From LMUY01 sp964247705 (lineage in GTDB: Bacteria; Pseudomonadota; Alphaproteobacteria; Acetobacterales; Acetobacteraceae): a DNA stretch of 64,000 bases. Positions within the stretch are counted from its first letter, which is position 1; the number at the start of each line of letters is the position of its first letter. The DNA lies in contig CAXTVQ010000020.1 in assembly GCA_964247705.1 (NCBI GenBank), forward strand, positions 1 through 64,000, read 5' to 3'. Positions 8,455-17,431 of this stretch are shown piece after piece. The translations under genes were made by a program, and so were the position numbers. Under the pieces are notes generated by a model. That model was not told the DNA's origin. It saw nothing but the letters and a program-made list of their open reading frames with translations, and made no database searches.

Positions 8455-9440
8455 AGATTACGTCCGTCCGGCTGCGGCGGGTGACTGGCATTTTCGAAAC
8501 CGAGGGGCCGTTCTGGGAGGAGCGGCTGGCGCGGCCGCTCGACATCTATGCGGACTACCGGGGGTCACGCGGGGACTGGGGCGGCCGGCAGATCGACGAG
8601 CGGCATTTCCGCACGGAGCAGATCTTTCTCGAGATCGGCACGGATGATGGCGTCGCGGGCCGGGCCGGGCCGATCGAGGACGGCGTCGCAGAGATGGTGT
8701 CGCGCATGCGGCCGATGCTGCTGGGCCGCGACCCGGTCGCGCATGAGGCGCTGTGGGACCAGATGCACCGGTCGCAGCCGCACGGCCGGCACGGTGTGGC
8801 GATGATGGCGGTGAGTGCGGTGGATTGCGCGTTGTGGGACCTGAAGGGGCGCTGGCTCGGCCAGCCGGTGCATCGCCTGCTGGGCGGGCCGACGCGGGAC
8901 GGCGTGCCCGCTTACGTGTCCACGCTCGGCTACAACGTGCTCGACATGGGCCTGGTGCGGGAGCGCGCGCTTATGCTGCAGGCTCGTGGCTTCCGCGCCC
9001 AAAAGTGGTTCTTCCGCCACGGACCCGGCAGCGGGCGCGAGGGCTTGCGGCAGAACGTCGCCCTGGTGCGGACGCTGCGCGAGACGCTCGGCGACGGTGA
9101 CGACCTGATGTTCGATTGCTGGCAGGCGTTCGACGTTGGCTACACGCTGGACCTGCTCGACCGCATCACCGAGTTCCGGCCGCGCTGGCTGGAGGAGTGC
9201 GTGATGGCCGACCGCATCGGCAGCTACAGCCGGATCAAGCGGCGCACGGCCGTGGCGCTGGCAGGGGGCGAACACGACTACACGCGCTGGGGCATGAAGC
9301 CGTATGTCGACGCCGGGTGCCTGGACGTGCTGCAACCCGATATATATTGGGCCGGCGGTTTGTCCGAGGTCCTCAAGATTGCCGCCTACGCCTCGGCTCA
9401 TGATCTGATGACGGTCCCGCATGGCCATTCCAGCCCGGCG
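8451..9440 (+). CDS. Enolase-superfamily sugar acid dehydratase (RhmD-like), 3' end lost in gap
   Basis: First 330 residues of a mandelate racemase/muconate lactonizing family member. The metal ligands can be read as Asp in LMFDCW, Glu in WLEEC and Glu in AGGEHDY; the His in VPHGHSS matches the catalytic His region. The phrase VLQPDIYWAGGLSEVLKI recalls L-rhamnonate dehydratase, so a sugar-acid dehydratase is the best guess. GTG at 8451 overlaps the preceding TGA. The frame runs into the N run at 9441, so an estimated 60 C-terminal residues are missing. Cytoplasmic; probably acts on what the upstream ABC importer brings in. Confidence 0.8.
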
Positions 9441-9540
9441 NNNNNNNNNNNNNNNNNNNNNNNNNNNNNNNNNNNNNNNNNNNNNNNNNNNNNNNNNNNN
9501 NNNNNNNNNNNNNNNNNNNNNNNNNNNNNNNNNNNNNNNN
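9441..9540. other. Assembly gap of 100 N
   Basis: Exactly 100 N. Two convergent genes, the dehydratase on the left and the AtzA-like hydrolase on the right, both run into it, so both 3' ends are missing and the real gap must hold at least their ends. Confidence 0.98.
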
Positions 9541-11018
9541 TAGAACTGCTTCACATGGGGCAGCAACGCGCGCGATAGATGGCGGCGCTGCACTTCGTCG
9601 TCCGAGAGGGCGTGTGCCAGGTCGTCGTGCAGCGCCTTCAACGCGGCGGCCTGGTCTACTTTGGTGAAGCGGCCGTCCTCGTAGATGACCTCGCCGGCGC
9701 ACATCACCGCTCTTACGCCGCCGGTCTTGGCGCGTTGCAGGACCGCGTCCAGCAACGGCATCGCTTCGTCCAAATAGGGGTAGCTGATCTGCTGCCAGTC
9801 CAGCAGGACCAGGTCCGCGGCCGTGCCCACCGCCAGCGTGCCCAGTTGGTCGCCGAACGCCGTGGTCCGGGCGCCCCCCTGCGTCGCCATGCCGAAGACC
9901 TGTGCGGCCGTCGGCACGTCGTCCTCCATGCCGGGCGTGCGGTGGGCGCGCAGCACCAGGCGCATCTCCTGCAGCATGTCGCGGTCGTCGTTGATGCCCG
10001 CCTCGTCCAGCCCGATCGCGACGTTCACGCCCGCTTCGGCGAAGCAGTTGAGCGGGGCCACGCCCGAGCGCAGGCGGAAGTTGGAGCTGCAGTTGTGGCA
10101 GATGCAGGTGCGGGTTTCGGCCACGCGGGCGATGTCGCGCTCGTTCAGCCAGACACCGTGGCCGAGCGTCATGCGCTCGTTCATCAGCCCGAAGCGGTCG
10201 AGGTATTCGACAGCCGTGCAGCCGCCGCGCTTCTGCGCGTAGGCTTTCTGGTAGGCCGTTTCCACCAGGTGCATGTGCATCGGCACGTTGTAGTGCGCGG
10301 AGGCTTCGCCGAGCCGGGTCAGCGCCGCGTCCGAGCACCAATGCAGGTTGGCGGGGGCGAGTTGGATCTTTACCCGCTCCTTGCCGGCGTGGGCGCCGTG
10401 CAGGCTGCCGAACAGGTCCATGCAGCCGTCCAGCGTCATCTGGAAACGGTCGAACCAGGCTTGCATCGGGCCGCGCAACTCTGTGGGCAGCGAGGCGACG
10501 AAGGCTGCGTCGTCCTGGTACACGAGCCGGTTCTGGTCACGCACGGCGTAGCAGTAGGAGACCCGCATGCCGATATCCTCGTAGGCGCGGATCACGTCGT
10601 TGGACTTCGCTTGCACCTCCGCCAGCGTGCCGGGCAGCCAGCCGTGGATGTGCTGCACCGTCGTGATGCCGGAGCCGACCATCTCGAAGGCGGAGTACAG
10701 CGTGTCGAGGTAGACGTTGAGGTTGCGCGCCACCATGCGGGTGATGAACCAGAGCTCCAGCGGCATATCCGGCGAGCCGAGCTGGACCGGGGTGAGCCCG
10801 ACATGGTGATGCCCGTTCACGAAAGCGGGGATCAGGATCTCGTTGCCGGAGCCCAGCACCTGTGTGTCCGGGTAGCGGCGGTGCAGGTCATCGTACGTGC
10901 CGATCGCGGCGATCACGCCGTCCTCCTGCAGCACTGCGCCGCCCGCGATGATCGTGGGCGGCTCGGTGCGGCTGGCTTGCGTGATGGTGGACCGGCTGCG
11001 GATCAGCGTCGTGGACAC
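9541..11018 (-). CDS. AtzA/TrzN/SsnA-like amidohydrolase, 3' end lost in gap
   Basis: About 492 residues present of a cyclic amidine/aromatic deaminase or chlorohydrolase-type enzyme. Metal-site motifs are complete: NGHHH (HxH), MHMHLVE, TLGHGVW and GLDEAGIND. N- and C-terminal segments (ILIPAFVNG; GTAADLVLLDWQQ) form the small beta-domain of this family. Translation begins at 11018, and the frame is still open at the N run. Neighbours on the same strand are a nitrate/sulfonate/pyrimidine-type ABC importer and an amidase, which suggests uptake and breakdown of a nitrogen heterocycle or amide. That is inference; the substrate is unknown. Confidence 0.82.
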
Positions 11019-11042
11019 GGAATGGCTCCCCCTAAGGCGACA

Positions 11043-11840
11043 TCAGGCCGGCAGTTTTTCCTGTTCGGCGAAGGCGCGGTCCACCTCGTCCTGCAACAGG
11101 CCGGTCAGGTGGCGGCGCAACTGCTCGGCGCCTGGACTGAACGGGTCGCGCGGGCGGGGCAGCTCGATCGGCACCACCGTCTTGATGCGGCCGGGGCGGG
11201 CGGTGAACACCACCACGCGGTCGGCCAGCGCGATGGCCTCGTCGATGTGGTGGGTGACGAACAGCACAGAGGCGGCGGAGCTGCGCCAGACGTCGAGCAG
11301 GAAGTCCTGCATCTTGGCCCGCGTCTGCACGTCCAGCGCGGCAAACGGCTCGTCCATCAGCAGGACCTTCGGCCGCATCGCCAGCGCCCGCGCCACCGCC
11401 ACGCGCTGGCGCATGCCGCCCGACAACTCGTCCGGCCGCTTGTCGATCGCTTCCGCCAGCCCGACCCGGGCGAGGGCCTGGCGTGCCGCCTCCCTGCGCG
11501 CCTCGGCGCCCTCGCCGCGGATCGAGAGGCCGAACGCCACGTTCTGGCCGACCGACAGCCACGGAAAAAGCGAGGTTTCCTGGAAGATCAGGCTGCGGTC
11601 CGGAGACGGCGCCGCGACCCGGCCGCCGAACGACCACAGCTCGCCCTCGGTCGCGTCCTCCAGCCCGGCGATCAGGTACAGCAGCGTGCTCTTGCCGCAG
11701 CCGGATGGGCCGAGCAACACGACGAACTCGCCGGGCGCGACGTCCAGATCGATGTCGCGCAGCGCCTCGTGCGCGCGGGGCGTGCCGGGCGCCCAGACCT
11801 TGCCCGTCCCGCGACAAACGACAGCCGAGCTAGAGGCCAC
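11043..11840 (-). CDS. ABC transporter ATPase, SsuB/TauB/NrtD-like
   Basis: 265-residue nucleotide-binding protein. Walker A is GPSGCGKST, the Q-loop is FQETSLF, the signature is LSGGMRQRVAVARAL, Walker B/D-loop is LLMDEPFAALD, and the switch His is in VTHHIDEA. The LSGGMRQR form and the short length are typical of nitrate, taurine, alkanesulfonate and pyrimidine importers. GTG at 11840 overlaps the permease stop by 11 bases. Acts at the cytoplasmic face with the permease just upstream. Confidence 0.92.
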   Translation of the reverse strand: MASSSAVVCRGTGKVWAPGTPRAHEALRDIDLDVAPGEFVVLLGPSGCGKSTLLYLIAGLEDATEGELWSFGGRVAAPSPDRSLIFQETSLFPWLSVGQNVAFGLSIRGEGAEARREAARQALARVGLAEAIDKRPDELSGGMRQRVAVARALAMRPKVLLMDEPFAALDVQTRAKMQDFLLDVWRSSAASVLFVTHHIDEAIALADRVVVFTARPGRIKTVVPIELPRPRDPFSPGAEQLRRHLTGLLQDEVDRAFAEQEKLPA

Positions 11841-12723
11841 GCAACGCCTCGGCGCCTTTCGGCAACCAGTACAGGATGCGGCCCTGCAGCATCCGCAGCG
11901 CGTAGTCGAACGCGAAGCCGAGCACGCCGATGACTGCGATGGTGAAGAAGACGAGCGACGGATTGAACGTATTGCGCGCCAGCATGATCACCTGGCCCAG
12001 GCCGTAGCCGACGCCGGTACTCTCCGCGATCAACACCACCATCCAGGCGGCGAATAGGTTCATCCTCAGCACGATCAGCATGCCGGGCAGGATCGCCGGG
12101 ACGATGACGCGGGCGTAGATCTGCCGCTTGGTGGCGCCCATGGTGCGCGCCACGTTGACGTAGTTGCGGTTCACGCCGTCGATCTGCGCGATGGTGGACA
12201 GCGTCATGTGGAACAGCAGCGCGATCACCACCATGAAGATCGCCGGGCGGTTGCCGATGCCGAACATGAAGATCGCCACGGGAAGCCAGGCAATCGGCGA
12301 GACGGGAGCCAGCAGCGTGATGGTCGGCAGGGTCAGGCGTTCGAACAGCCGGAAATAGCGCACGGTGACGCCGAGGCTGATCGAGAGTACGGAGGCGATC
12401 ACCAGGCCGGAGACGACCCGCCCCGTGGTGGACGCGGCGGTGTAGAACACGGCCGCCGCCGGGCTAGGGAGCGAACTGGCGCCGCTGCCGATCTGCCAGC
12501 GGCTGATGGTGTTGAAATACTTCGCCTGGTCGACGATGCTGCCCATGAACACGTGCGGCGGCGGCAGCAAGCGTGGGTCGGCCCAACCGATCGCCCACAG
12601 CACCTCCCAGATGCCCGCGAACAACCCGATGCTGAGCATCGCCCAGCCGATTCGCGCCACCCAGGGCGGCGCGGTTGGCCGACGCCAGACCGGCGCCGCC
12701 GCGGTGCGGAGTGTGACCGACAT
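11830..12723 (-). CDS. ABC permease, SsuC/TauC-like
   Basis: 297-residue BPD-type permease with about six membrane segments. The EAA-type loop reads VNVARTMGATKRQIYARVIVPA, and AAWMVVLIAEST and GLGQVIMLA are typical of the SsuC group. The region after the first segment includes WADPRLLPPPHVF, also typical. Begins one base after the stop of the binding-protein gene and overlaps the ATPase gene, so the three form one operon. Confidence 0.9.
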   Translation of the reverse strand: MSVTLRTAAAPVWRRPTAPPWVARIGWAMLSIGLFAGIWEVLWAIGWADPRLLPPPHVFMGSIVDQAKYFNTISRWQIGSGASSLPSPAAAVFYTAASTTGRVVSGLVIASVLSISLGVTVRYFRLFERLTLPTITLLAPVSPIAWLPVAIFMFGIGNRPAIFMVVIALLFHMTLSTIAQIDGVNRNYVNVARTMGATKRQIYARVIVPAILPGMLIVLRMNLFAAWMVVLIAESTGVGYGLGQVIMLARNTFNPSLVFFTIAVIGVLGFAFDYALRMLQGRILYWLPKGAEALRGL

Positions 12724-12724
12724 T

Positions 12725-13774
12725 CTAGACGGACTTGCGCTGCAGCTTTCCGTAGAGGTCCGGGTTCTCCGCGATCACCTGCTCCAGCAGGGTCCAGTCG
12801 ATCGCGTCGCGGCCGGGCTTCTTCTTGATGTAGCCCATGTCCATGATGGACTGCACGCGATCCAGGATGAACTGCGTCTGGTTGCGCGCGTCCACCACGG
12901 AGGGCTGCTTGGTCATCGCGATCTTCGCGTTCTCCATGCTGGTCTTGTAGTAAGGGCCGACCAGGATATCGAGCGTCTTCTGCGGTTCCTGCTCTGCCAT
13001 CACCTGCGCCTTCATCATGCCCTTGATCAGCGCCTTCACTCCGGCCGGGTTCTGCGTAATCAGGTCCGAGCGGACGGCCAGCACGCAATCCGTGTAGCCG
13101 TGGCCGTAGATGTCCACGCCGTCGGACAGTTTCACGGACCCCTTGACGTCGTTCAGCAAGGCGGTGCCGTACGGCTCGATGGTGCAGATCATGTCCAGCG
13201 CGCCGGCGCGGAATGCCTCCACCGCTTCCGGCGTGTTGCCCATGTAGCGGACGGTGATGTCCTTGAACGCCACGTTGTGCGCCTTGAACCAGTCGTAGGG
13301 CAGCACTTCGAGCGTATCGAGCTGGAAGGTGCCGAGCGTCTTGCCCTTCAGTTTCTCGGGAGTGTCCAGGCCGGGTTGCGCCACCAGGACGCAGCCCTCG
13401 ATGCCGCCGCCGGCCACGACCTTGACCGGGGCGCCCGCGTCATACAGCGCGACGAAGCTGGTGTAGGGCATCAGCCCGGCATCCACTTGCCCGGCGCCGA
13501 GGAACGTCACCTGCTCCGCGAAAGTGGGGGACTGCACGAAATCCAGGATCAGCCCGTCGTCCTTGCCCGTCTGCAGCGCGTTGGTCAGGTAGAAGTTGAG
13601 GTTGCAGAATCCCGACCCGAAGGTGGATTTGATGTGGCTCTCGGCCGCGCGCGCCGTGCCGATGCCGCCGCAGCCCATCATGGTGATCACGCCCAGGCCG
13701 CCGCGCATCATGTTGCGCCGGCTCACCTTCGGCAAAGCGGGCTTGGCGGCGGACCAGGGAAGGGAGTCGAACAT
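12725..13774 (-). CDS. ABC substrate-binding protein, NMT1/SsuA-like
   Basis: 349 residues. The N-terminus has a twin-arginine-like export signal (VSRRNMMRGGLGVITM, cleavage near TARAAES). The periplasmic domain has GQVDAGLMPYTSFVALYDAG and LKGKTLGTFQLDT, patterns of the NMT1/THI5-like family that binds sulfonates, nitrate or pyrimidine precursors. ATG at 13774 has AGGAGG 7 bases upstream. It is the first gene of the transporter operon. The sequence upstream of its ribosome site is lost in the N run at 13800. Confidence 0.87.
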   Translation of the reverse strand: MFDSLPWSAAKPALPKVSRRNMMRGGLGVITMMGCGGIGTARAAESHIKSTFGSGFCNLNFYLTNALQTGKDDGLILDFVQSPTFAEQVTFLGAGQVDAGLMPYTSFVALYDAGAPVKVVAGGGIEGCVLVAQPGLDTPEKLKGKTLGTFQLDTLEVLPYDWFKAHNVAFKDITVRYMGNTPEAVEAFRAGALDMICTIEPYGTALLNDVKGSVKLSDGVDIYGHGYTDCVLAVRSDLITQNPAGVKALIKGMMKAQVMAEQEPQKTLDILVGPYYKTSMENAKIAMTKQPSVVDARNQTQFILDRVQSIMDMGYIKKKPGRDAIDWTLLEQVIAENPDLYGKLQRKSV

Positions 13775-13799
13775 GGGCGTCCTCCTGTGCGGGCGGCCA

Positions 13800-13899
13800 N
13801 NNNNNNNNNNNNNNNNNNNNNNNNNNNNNNNNNNNNNNNNNNNNNNNNNNNNNNNNNNNNNNNNNNNNNNNNNNNNNNNNNNNNNNNNNNNNNNNNNNN
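13800..13899. other. Assembly gap of 100 N
   Basis: Exactly 100 N between the ribosome site of the NMT1-like gene and the amidase reading frame. The missing stretch should hold the amidase C-terminus (perhaps 70-90 residues) and the promoter region of the transporter, so the real gap is longer than 100 bases. Confidence 0.98.
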
Positions 13900-15041
13900 G
13901 CGACGCAGGCCAGGGTGGGACACAGCAGCAGGTCCCACTCGGTGAAGAAGGCGGCCATCGTGGCCGCGATGCCCAGGCTGGCGGCATGGGCGGCGGCGAC
14001 TTCAGCGCCGGTTCGGCGTAGGCCGCGATCGATCTGCCAGCCGACATGGGGGTCGAACTGCGCCGGGTCTGCCAGCCAGCGCTTGCCATAGAACGCGGCG
14101 AGCCCGGCCTCCTCGATGGCGAGGATCGCGTCCTCGGACGTTGCATCGGGCCACGGCGGATCCGCGGCGGTCACCGGGAGACCTGCCTGCCGCAGCGTTT
14201 CGACAGCGTCTGCGACCGTCCCCAGCACGTCCGGGTCGACGGGGCAGTCCAGCCCGAGCCGGGGGCTGAACGCGACACGCAAAGTGGTGGGCGGCCTGGC
14301 GACGAGCGGCGCCGGGTCGATCGACAGCACGTCCGCAGGGTGCTGGCCGGCGATGACGGCGAAGCAAGCGGCGACATCGGCGACCGTGCGGCCCATGGGG
14401 CAGGTAGAGGCGATGCCGGGCAGCGTGCCTGGGAAGCCCCAAGGATCGGCGACCGTGCCGCTGCTCGGCTTGAAACCGACCACGCCGACATGGGCGGGCG
14501 GACGCCGGCAGGAGCCGCCCCCGTCACCGCCCAGGGCAAGCGGCGCCATGTCCGCCGCCAGCGCCGCCGCGCACCCGCCGGACGAACCGCCCGGCGTCCG
14601 CGTGAGGTCTCGCGGGTTCAGCGTGCGGCCGTAAACGCGGTTCTCCGTCACCTCCTTCGCGCCGAACTCCGGCATGTTGCCGATGCCGATCACCACGGCG
14701 CCGGCCGCCTGCAGCCGCTCGACCGGCAAGGCGCTGCGGCCGGGTACGAACCCGGCGAACAACGGCGACCCCTGCGTGATGCGCCGGCCGGCGACCCAGA
14801 TCGAGTCCTTCACCACCACGGGCACCCCGGCCAGCGGCAAGGCCTCGCCCGCCGCGATCCGGGGGCGCAGGGCCGCGGCGTCGCGTAACGGCGCTGTCTC
14901 GTCGTGATCGACCAGGGCGTTGACGGTGGGGTTTCGCCGCCGGATCTGCGCCAGAAAGTCTTGCGTAACCTCTACCGGATCGATCCGCCCTGTCCGCACC
15001 GCCGCCGCAAGCGAGGGCGCGTCCAACGCTAGGAGGTTCAA
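13900..15041 (-). CDS. Amidase-signature enzyme, 3' end lost in gap
   Basis: About 380 residues of an amidase signature family protein. The Lys of the Ser-cisSer-Lys triad lies in VVVKDSIW, the glycine/serine-rich loop is TPGGSSGGCAAA, and the cis-Ser is in GGDGGGSCRRP. The following GVVGFKPSSG is also typical. I chose TTG at 15041, whose TTGA overlaps the stop of the preceding isomerase gene, with AAGG about 8 bases upstream. These enzymes hydrolyse amides, and many act on small aromatic or malonamide substrates. Pairing with a maleate isomerase/AMDase homologue suggests a short amide-to-acid pathway (inference). Confidence 0.83.
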
Positions 15042-15769
15042 ACGATCGCCTTGTCGAACAAGCTCCCCCAGCCGGTGACGCGGCGCGGATCGACCCCCGC
15101 CATCCGAAGCGCCTTCCACACGGCGACCGAGACCGTGTCGTAGATCGGGATGCCGGTCTGCTGCTCCAGGACTGGCACGAGCGGTGCTGCGCGCAGGTTG
15201 GTGCAGAACGTGGTGATGCAGGCCGGCTTTGCCGCGGCGACCTCATGGACCATCGCGGTGATCTGCTCCGCCGTGACCTCCGAGAACGAGAAGTTGCCGG
15301 GATCGTTCAGGTGGCGCTCTGCCACGCAGTCGAACCCGGCCTTTCGGTAGGTTGCGACGACACGCTCCTGCACCTCGTGCAGATAGGGGGTGACCAAGCC
15401 GAAACGGTCCGCGCCCGTGGACCGCATGATCTCGTTCAGCGCCAGGACGGAGGTCGTGCTGGGGATCCCGGTCGCACGCGTGATCTCGGCGCAAAGTGCG
15501 TCGTCCGCCTCGAAGCCGAGCCAGCCGGAGGAGGTGCCGTTCCAGGCGATCACGTCCACTTTCGCGTCGGCCAGCAGCCCGGCTGCGGCGAGGATCGGCG
15601 CGTTGTCGAACTGGCCGAGCGCCTGGTCGCGCAGCGAGATCTCGGTGACGCGGAAGCGGCCGAAATGCGCCGACACGTCGGGCAGCCCGGCGAGCATGGC
15701 GCTGGTCACCGGTTCCAGCACCGTGTTGGAGGACGGCGTCAGCATGCCGATCAGGACTCGCTTGGTCAT
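15038..15769 (-). CDS. Maleate isomerase / arylmalonate decarboxylase family protein
   Basis: 243 residues of the Asp/Glu racemase superfamily. TPSSNTVLEP at the N-terminus is the family mark. Only the second active-site cysteine is present (Cys189 in TFCTNLRA). The position of the first is Gly78 in WNGTSSGW. Maleate isomerases use two cysteines, whereas arylmalonate decarboxylase has a Gly-Thr-Ser loop and one cysteine, so the decarboxylase-like layout is favoured. First gene of a pair with the amidase. Cytoplasmic. Confidence 0.8.
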   Translation of the reverse strand: MTKRVLIGMLTPSSNTVLEPVTSAMLAGLPDVSAHFGRFRVTEISLRDQALGQFDNAPILAAAGLLADAKVDVIAWNGTSSGWLGFEADDALCAEITRATGIPSTTSVLALNEIMRSTGADRFGLVTPYLHEVQERVVATYRKAGFDCVAERHLNDPGNFSFSEVTAEQITAMVHEVAAAKPACITTFCTNLRAAPLVPVLEQQTGIPIYDTVSVAVWKALRMAGVDPRRVTGWGSLFDKAIV

Positions 15770-15932
15770 GGCCGGCCCTCTGTACCCATGGGGCTCGACT
15801 ATGCCGGTCGCAGCCGATGTTGTCAGCTATTCAGCAGGCCGGCAGCGGGCCGTTTATCGAGTGGAACCCATCAGAGGGGGCCTCGAGACGTGGAAGGAGT
15901 GTTCCCGCGGACAGCCCCGCGGCCTGGCCCAG

Positions 15933-17333
15933 TTACGGCGGTGCCGCATGCCCTGTCACCGCCGCGTCGATCGGTGACTCCGCACCGGCGATCAGCCGGC
16001 CAGGCCGGCGGTCGGCCAGGAACGAGAAACCCCATTGCAGGCTGACCATCACGCGGCTGCGGAAACCGATGAGAAAGAAGATGTGCGCCACCGCCCATAG
16101 CAGCCAGGCCGGCAACCCTTTCAGGTGGACCGGGCCGAACTCCGCCACCGCCTTGGCGCGCCCGATCGTCGCCAGGGTGCCGTAGTCGCGGTAATGAAAC
16201 GGACGCGGCGCGGCGCGGCCGGCCAGGCGGCGCAGGATGGCGTCCGCGGCGTACTCGCCCTGCTGCTTGGCCACCGGCGCCAGGCCGGGGAGCGGCTTGC
16301 CGTCGGCACCCTTGGCCAGGGCAGCGTCACCGATCACCCGAACCCCCGCATGGCCGGGCACCAGCAGGTCGCGCCCGACCTCCACGCGGCCGCCATGGCC
16401 GGGCTTCACGCCCAACCATTCCGCCACCGGGGTCGCCGCTGTGCCGGCAGCCCACACGATCGTGGCTGCGGAAATGGAGCCGTGTTCCAACTGCACGACC
16501 CCGTCCTGCATGCCGGTCACCTTGGTGCTAGTGCGGATCTCCACCCCCAGCGCTTGCAGTGCCCGGGCGGCGTCGGACGAGAGATCCTCCGGGAACGTTT
16601 CCAGCACGCGTTCACCGGCCTCGATCAGGATGATCCTGGGGGTGACCTGGCTCAGCTCGTGGTCCTGCGCCAGCGTCTCCCGGCTTAGCTCGGCGATCGA
16701 GCCGGCCATCTCCACCCCGGTCGGGCCGGCGCCGATCAGCACGAAGGTCAGCAGACGGTCGCGCTCGGTGCTGTCCTGCTCGACGCAGGCGCGTTCGAAA
16801 GCCAGCAGGATGCGGCCCCGCAGGTCGAGCGCGTCGTGCAGCGTCTTCAGGCCGGGTGCGAACGCGGCCCAGTCGTCATTGCCGAAATAGCTCGGCTGCG
16901 AGCCGGTGGCGACGATCAGCTCGTCGTAAGGCACGCGCTGGCCGGAACAGATGACCTGCCGCGCCGTGGTATCGATGCCGGTCACCGCGCCCATGATGAC
17001 GTGGGTGCGGGGCAGCGCCGGGACCACGTCGCGCACGGGGGAGGCAATATCGGCCGGCGATAGCGCCGCCGTGGCAACCTGGTACAGCAGCGGCTGGAAC
17101 AGGTGATGGTTCTGCACGTCGATCACCGTCAGATCCACCGCGTCCGACTTAGCCAGCGGCAGCGCGGCATTCAGGCCGCCGAAGCCTGCGCCCAGCACCA
17201 CCACCCGGCAGCGTGGCCGGTTGGGAGCGCTGGCAGGGGTGCGGCGTTGCTGTGCAACCCGGCCCACAAGGAACATCGCGGCGCCGGCGGCCAGGACAGG
17301 CAGCACGGCCGGGGTTGCGGAACGGCGGTTCAT
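15933..17333 (-). CDS. ndh: Type II NADH:quinone oxidoreductase (NDH-2)
   Basis: 466 residues. The FAD-binding motif is VVVLGAGFGGLNAA and the NADH-binding motif is FVLIGAGPTGVEMAG. The quinone-side motif LAPVAKQQGEYAA and the C-terminal amphipathic/hydrophobic stretch LPAWLLWAVAHIFFLIGF anchor it to the inner membrane. An N-terminal hydrophobic segment (VLPVLAAGAAMFLVG) is extra compared with many NDH-2 proteins. ATG at 17333 has AGGG about 10 bases upstream; the in-frame ATG at 17342 sits on top of that site. Non-proton-pumping entry of NADH electrons into the respiratory chain. Confidence 0.92.
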   Translation of the reverse strand: MNRRSATPAVLPVLAAGAAMFLVGRVAQQRRTPASAPNRPRCRVVVLGAGFGGLNAALPLAKSDAVDLTVIDVQNHHLFQPLLYQVATAALSPADIASPVRDVVPALPRTHVIMGAVTGIDTTARQVICSGQRVPYDELIVATGSQPSYFGNDDWAAFAPGLKTLHDALDLRGRILLAFERACVEQDSTERDRLLTFVLIGAGPTGVEMAGSIAELSRETLAQDHELSQVTPRIILIEAGERVLETFPEDLSSDAARALQALGVEIRTSTKVTGMQDGVVQLEHGSISAATIVWAAGTAATPVAEWLGVKPGHGGRVEVGRDLLVPGHAGVRVIGDAALAKGADGKPLPGLAPVAKQQGEYAADAILRRLAGRAAPRPFHYRDYGTLATIGRAKAVAEFGPVHLKGLPAWLLWAVAHIFFLIGFRSRVMVSLQWGFSFLADRRPGRLIAGAESPIDAAVTGHAAPP

Positions 17334-17431
17334 CGATTGCATCCCTGATAGCACAGCACTCAACACGGCAACGCCTGCCGGGTTGTCGGGTCGTTTGGCT
17401 GGCCAACCCGCCTACGACTTGGAGGGTGCGT

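Noticed and set aside
8565..11018. An 817-residue open frame on the minus strand joining the AtzA-like protein to sequence antisense to the dehydratase gene
   Set aside because: It passes through 100 N and continues as antisense sequence rich in His, Gln, Arg and Pro; the join is an artefact of the gap.
13440..15119. A continuous frame linking the amidase to an alternative frame of the NMT1-like gene
   Set aside because: The frame crosses an N run whose length is arbitrary and then leaves the real reading frame of the binding protein.
17379..17410. CGGGTTG/CAACCCG inverted repeat between ndh and the binding-protein gene as a terminator
   Set aside because: The arms are 7 bases with an 18-base loop and no T-tract, which is not convincing in such G+C-rich DNA.
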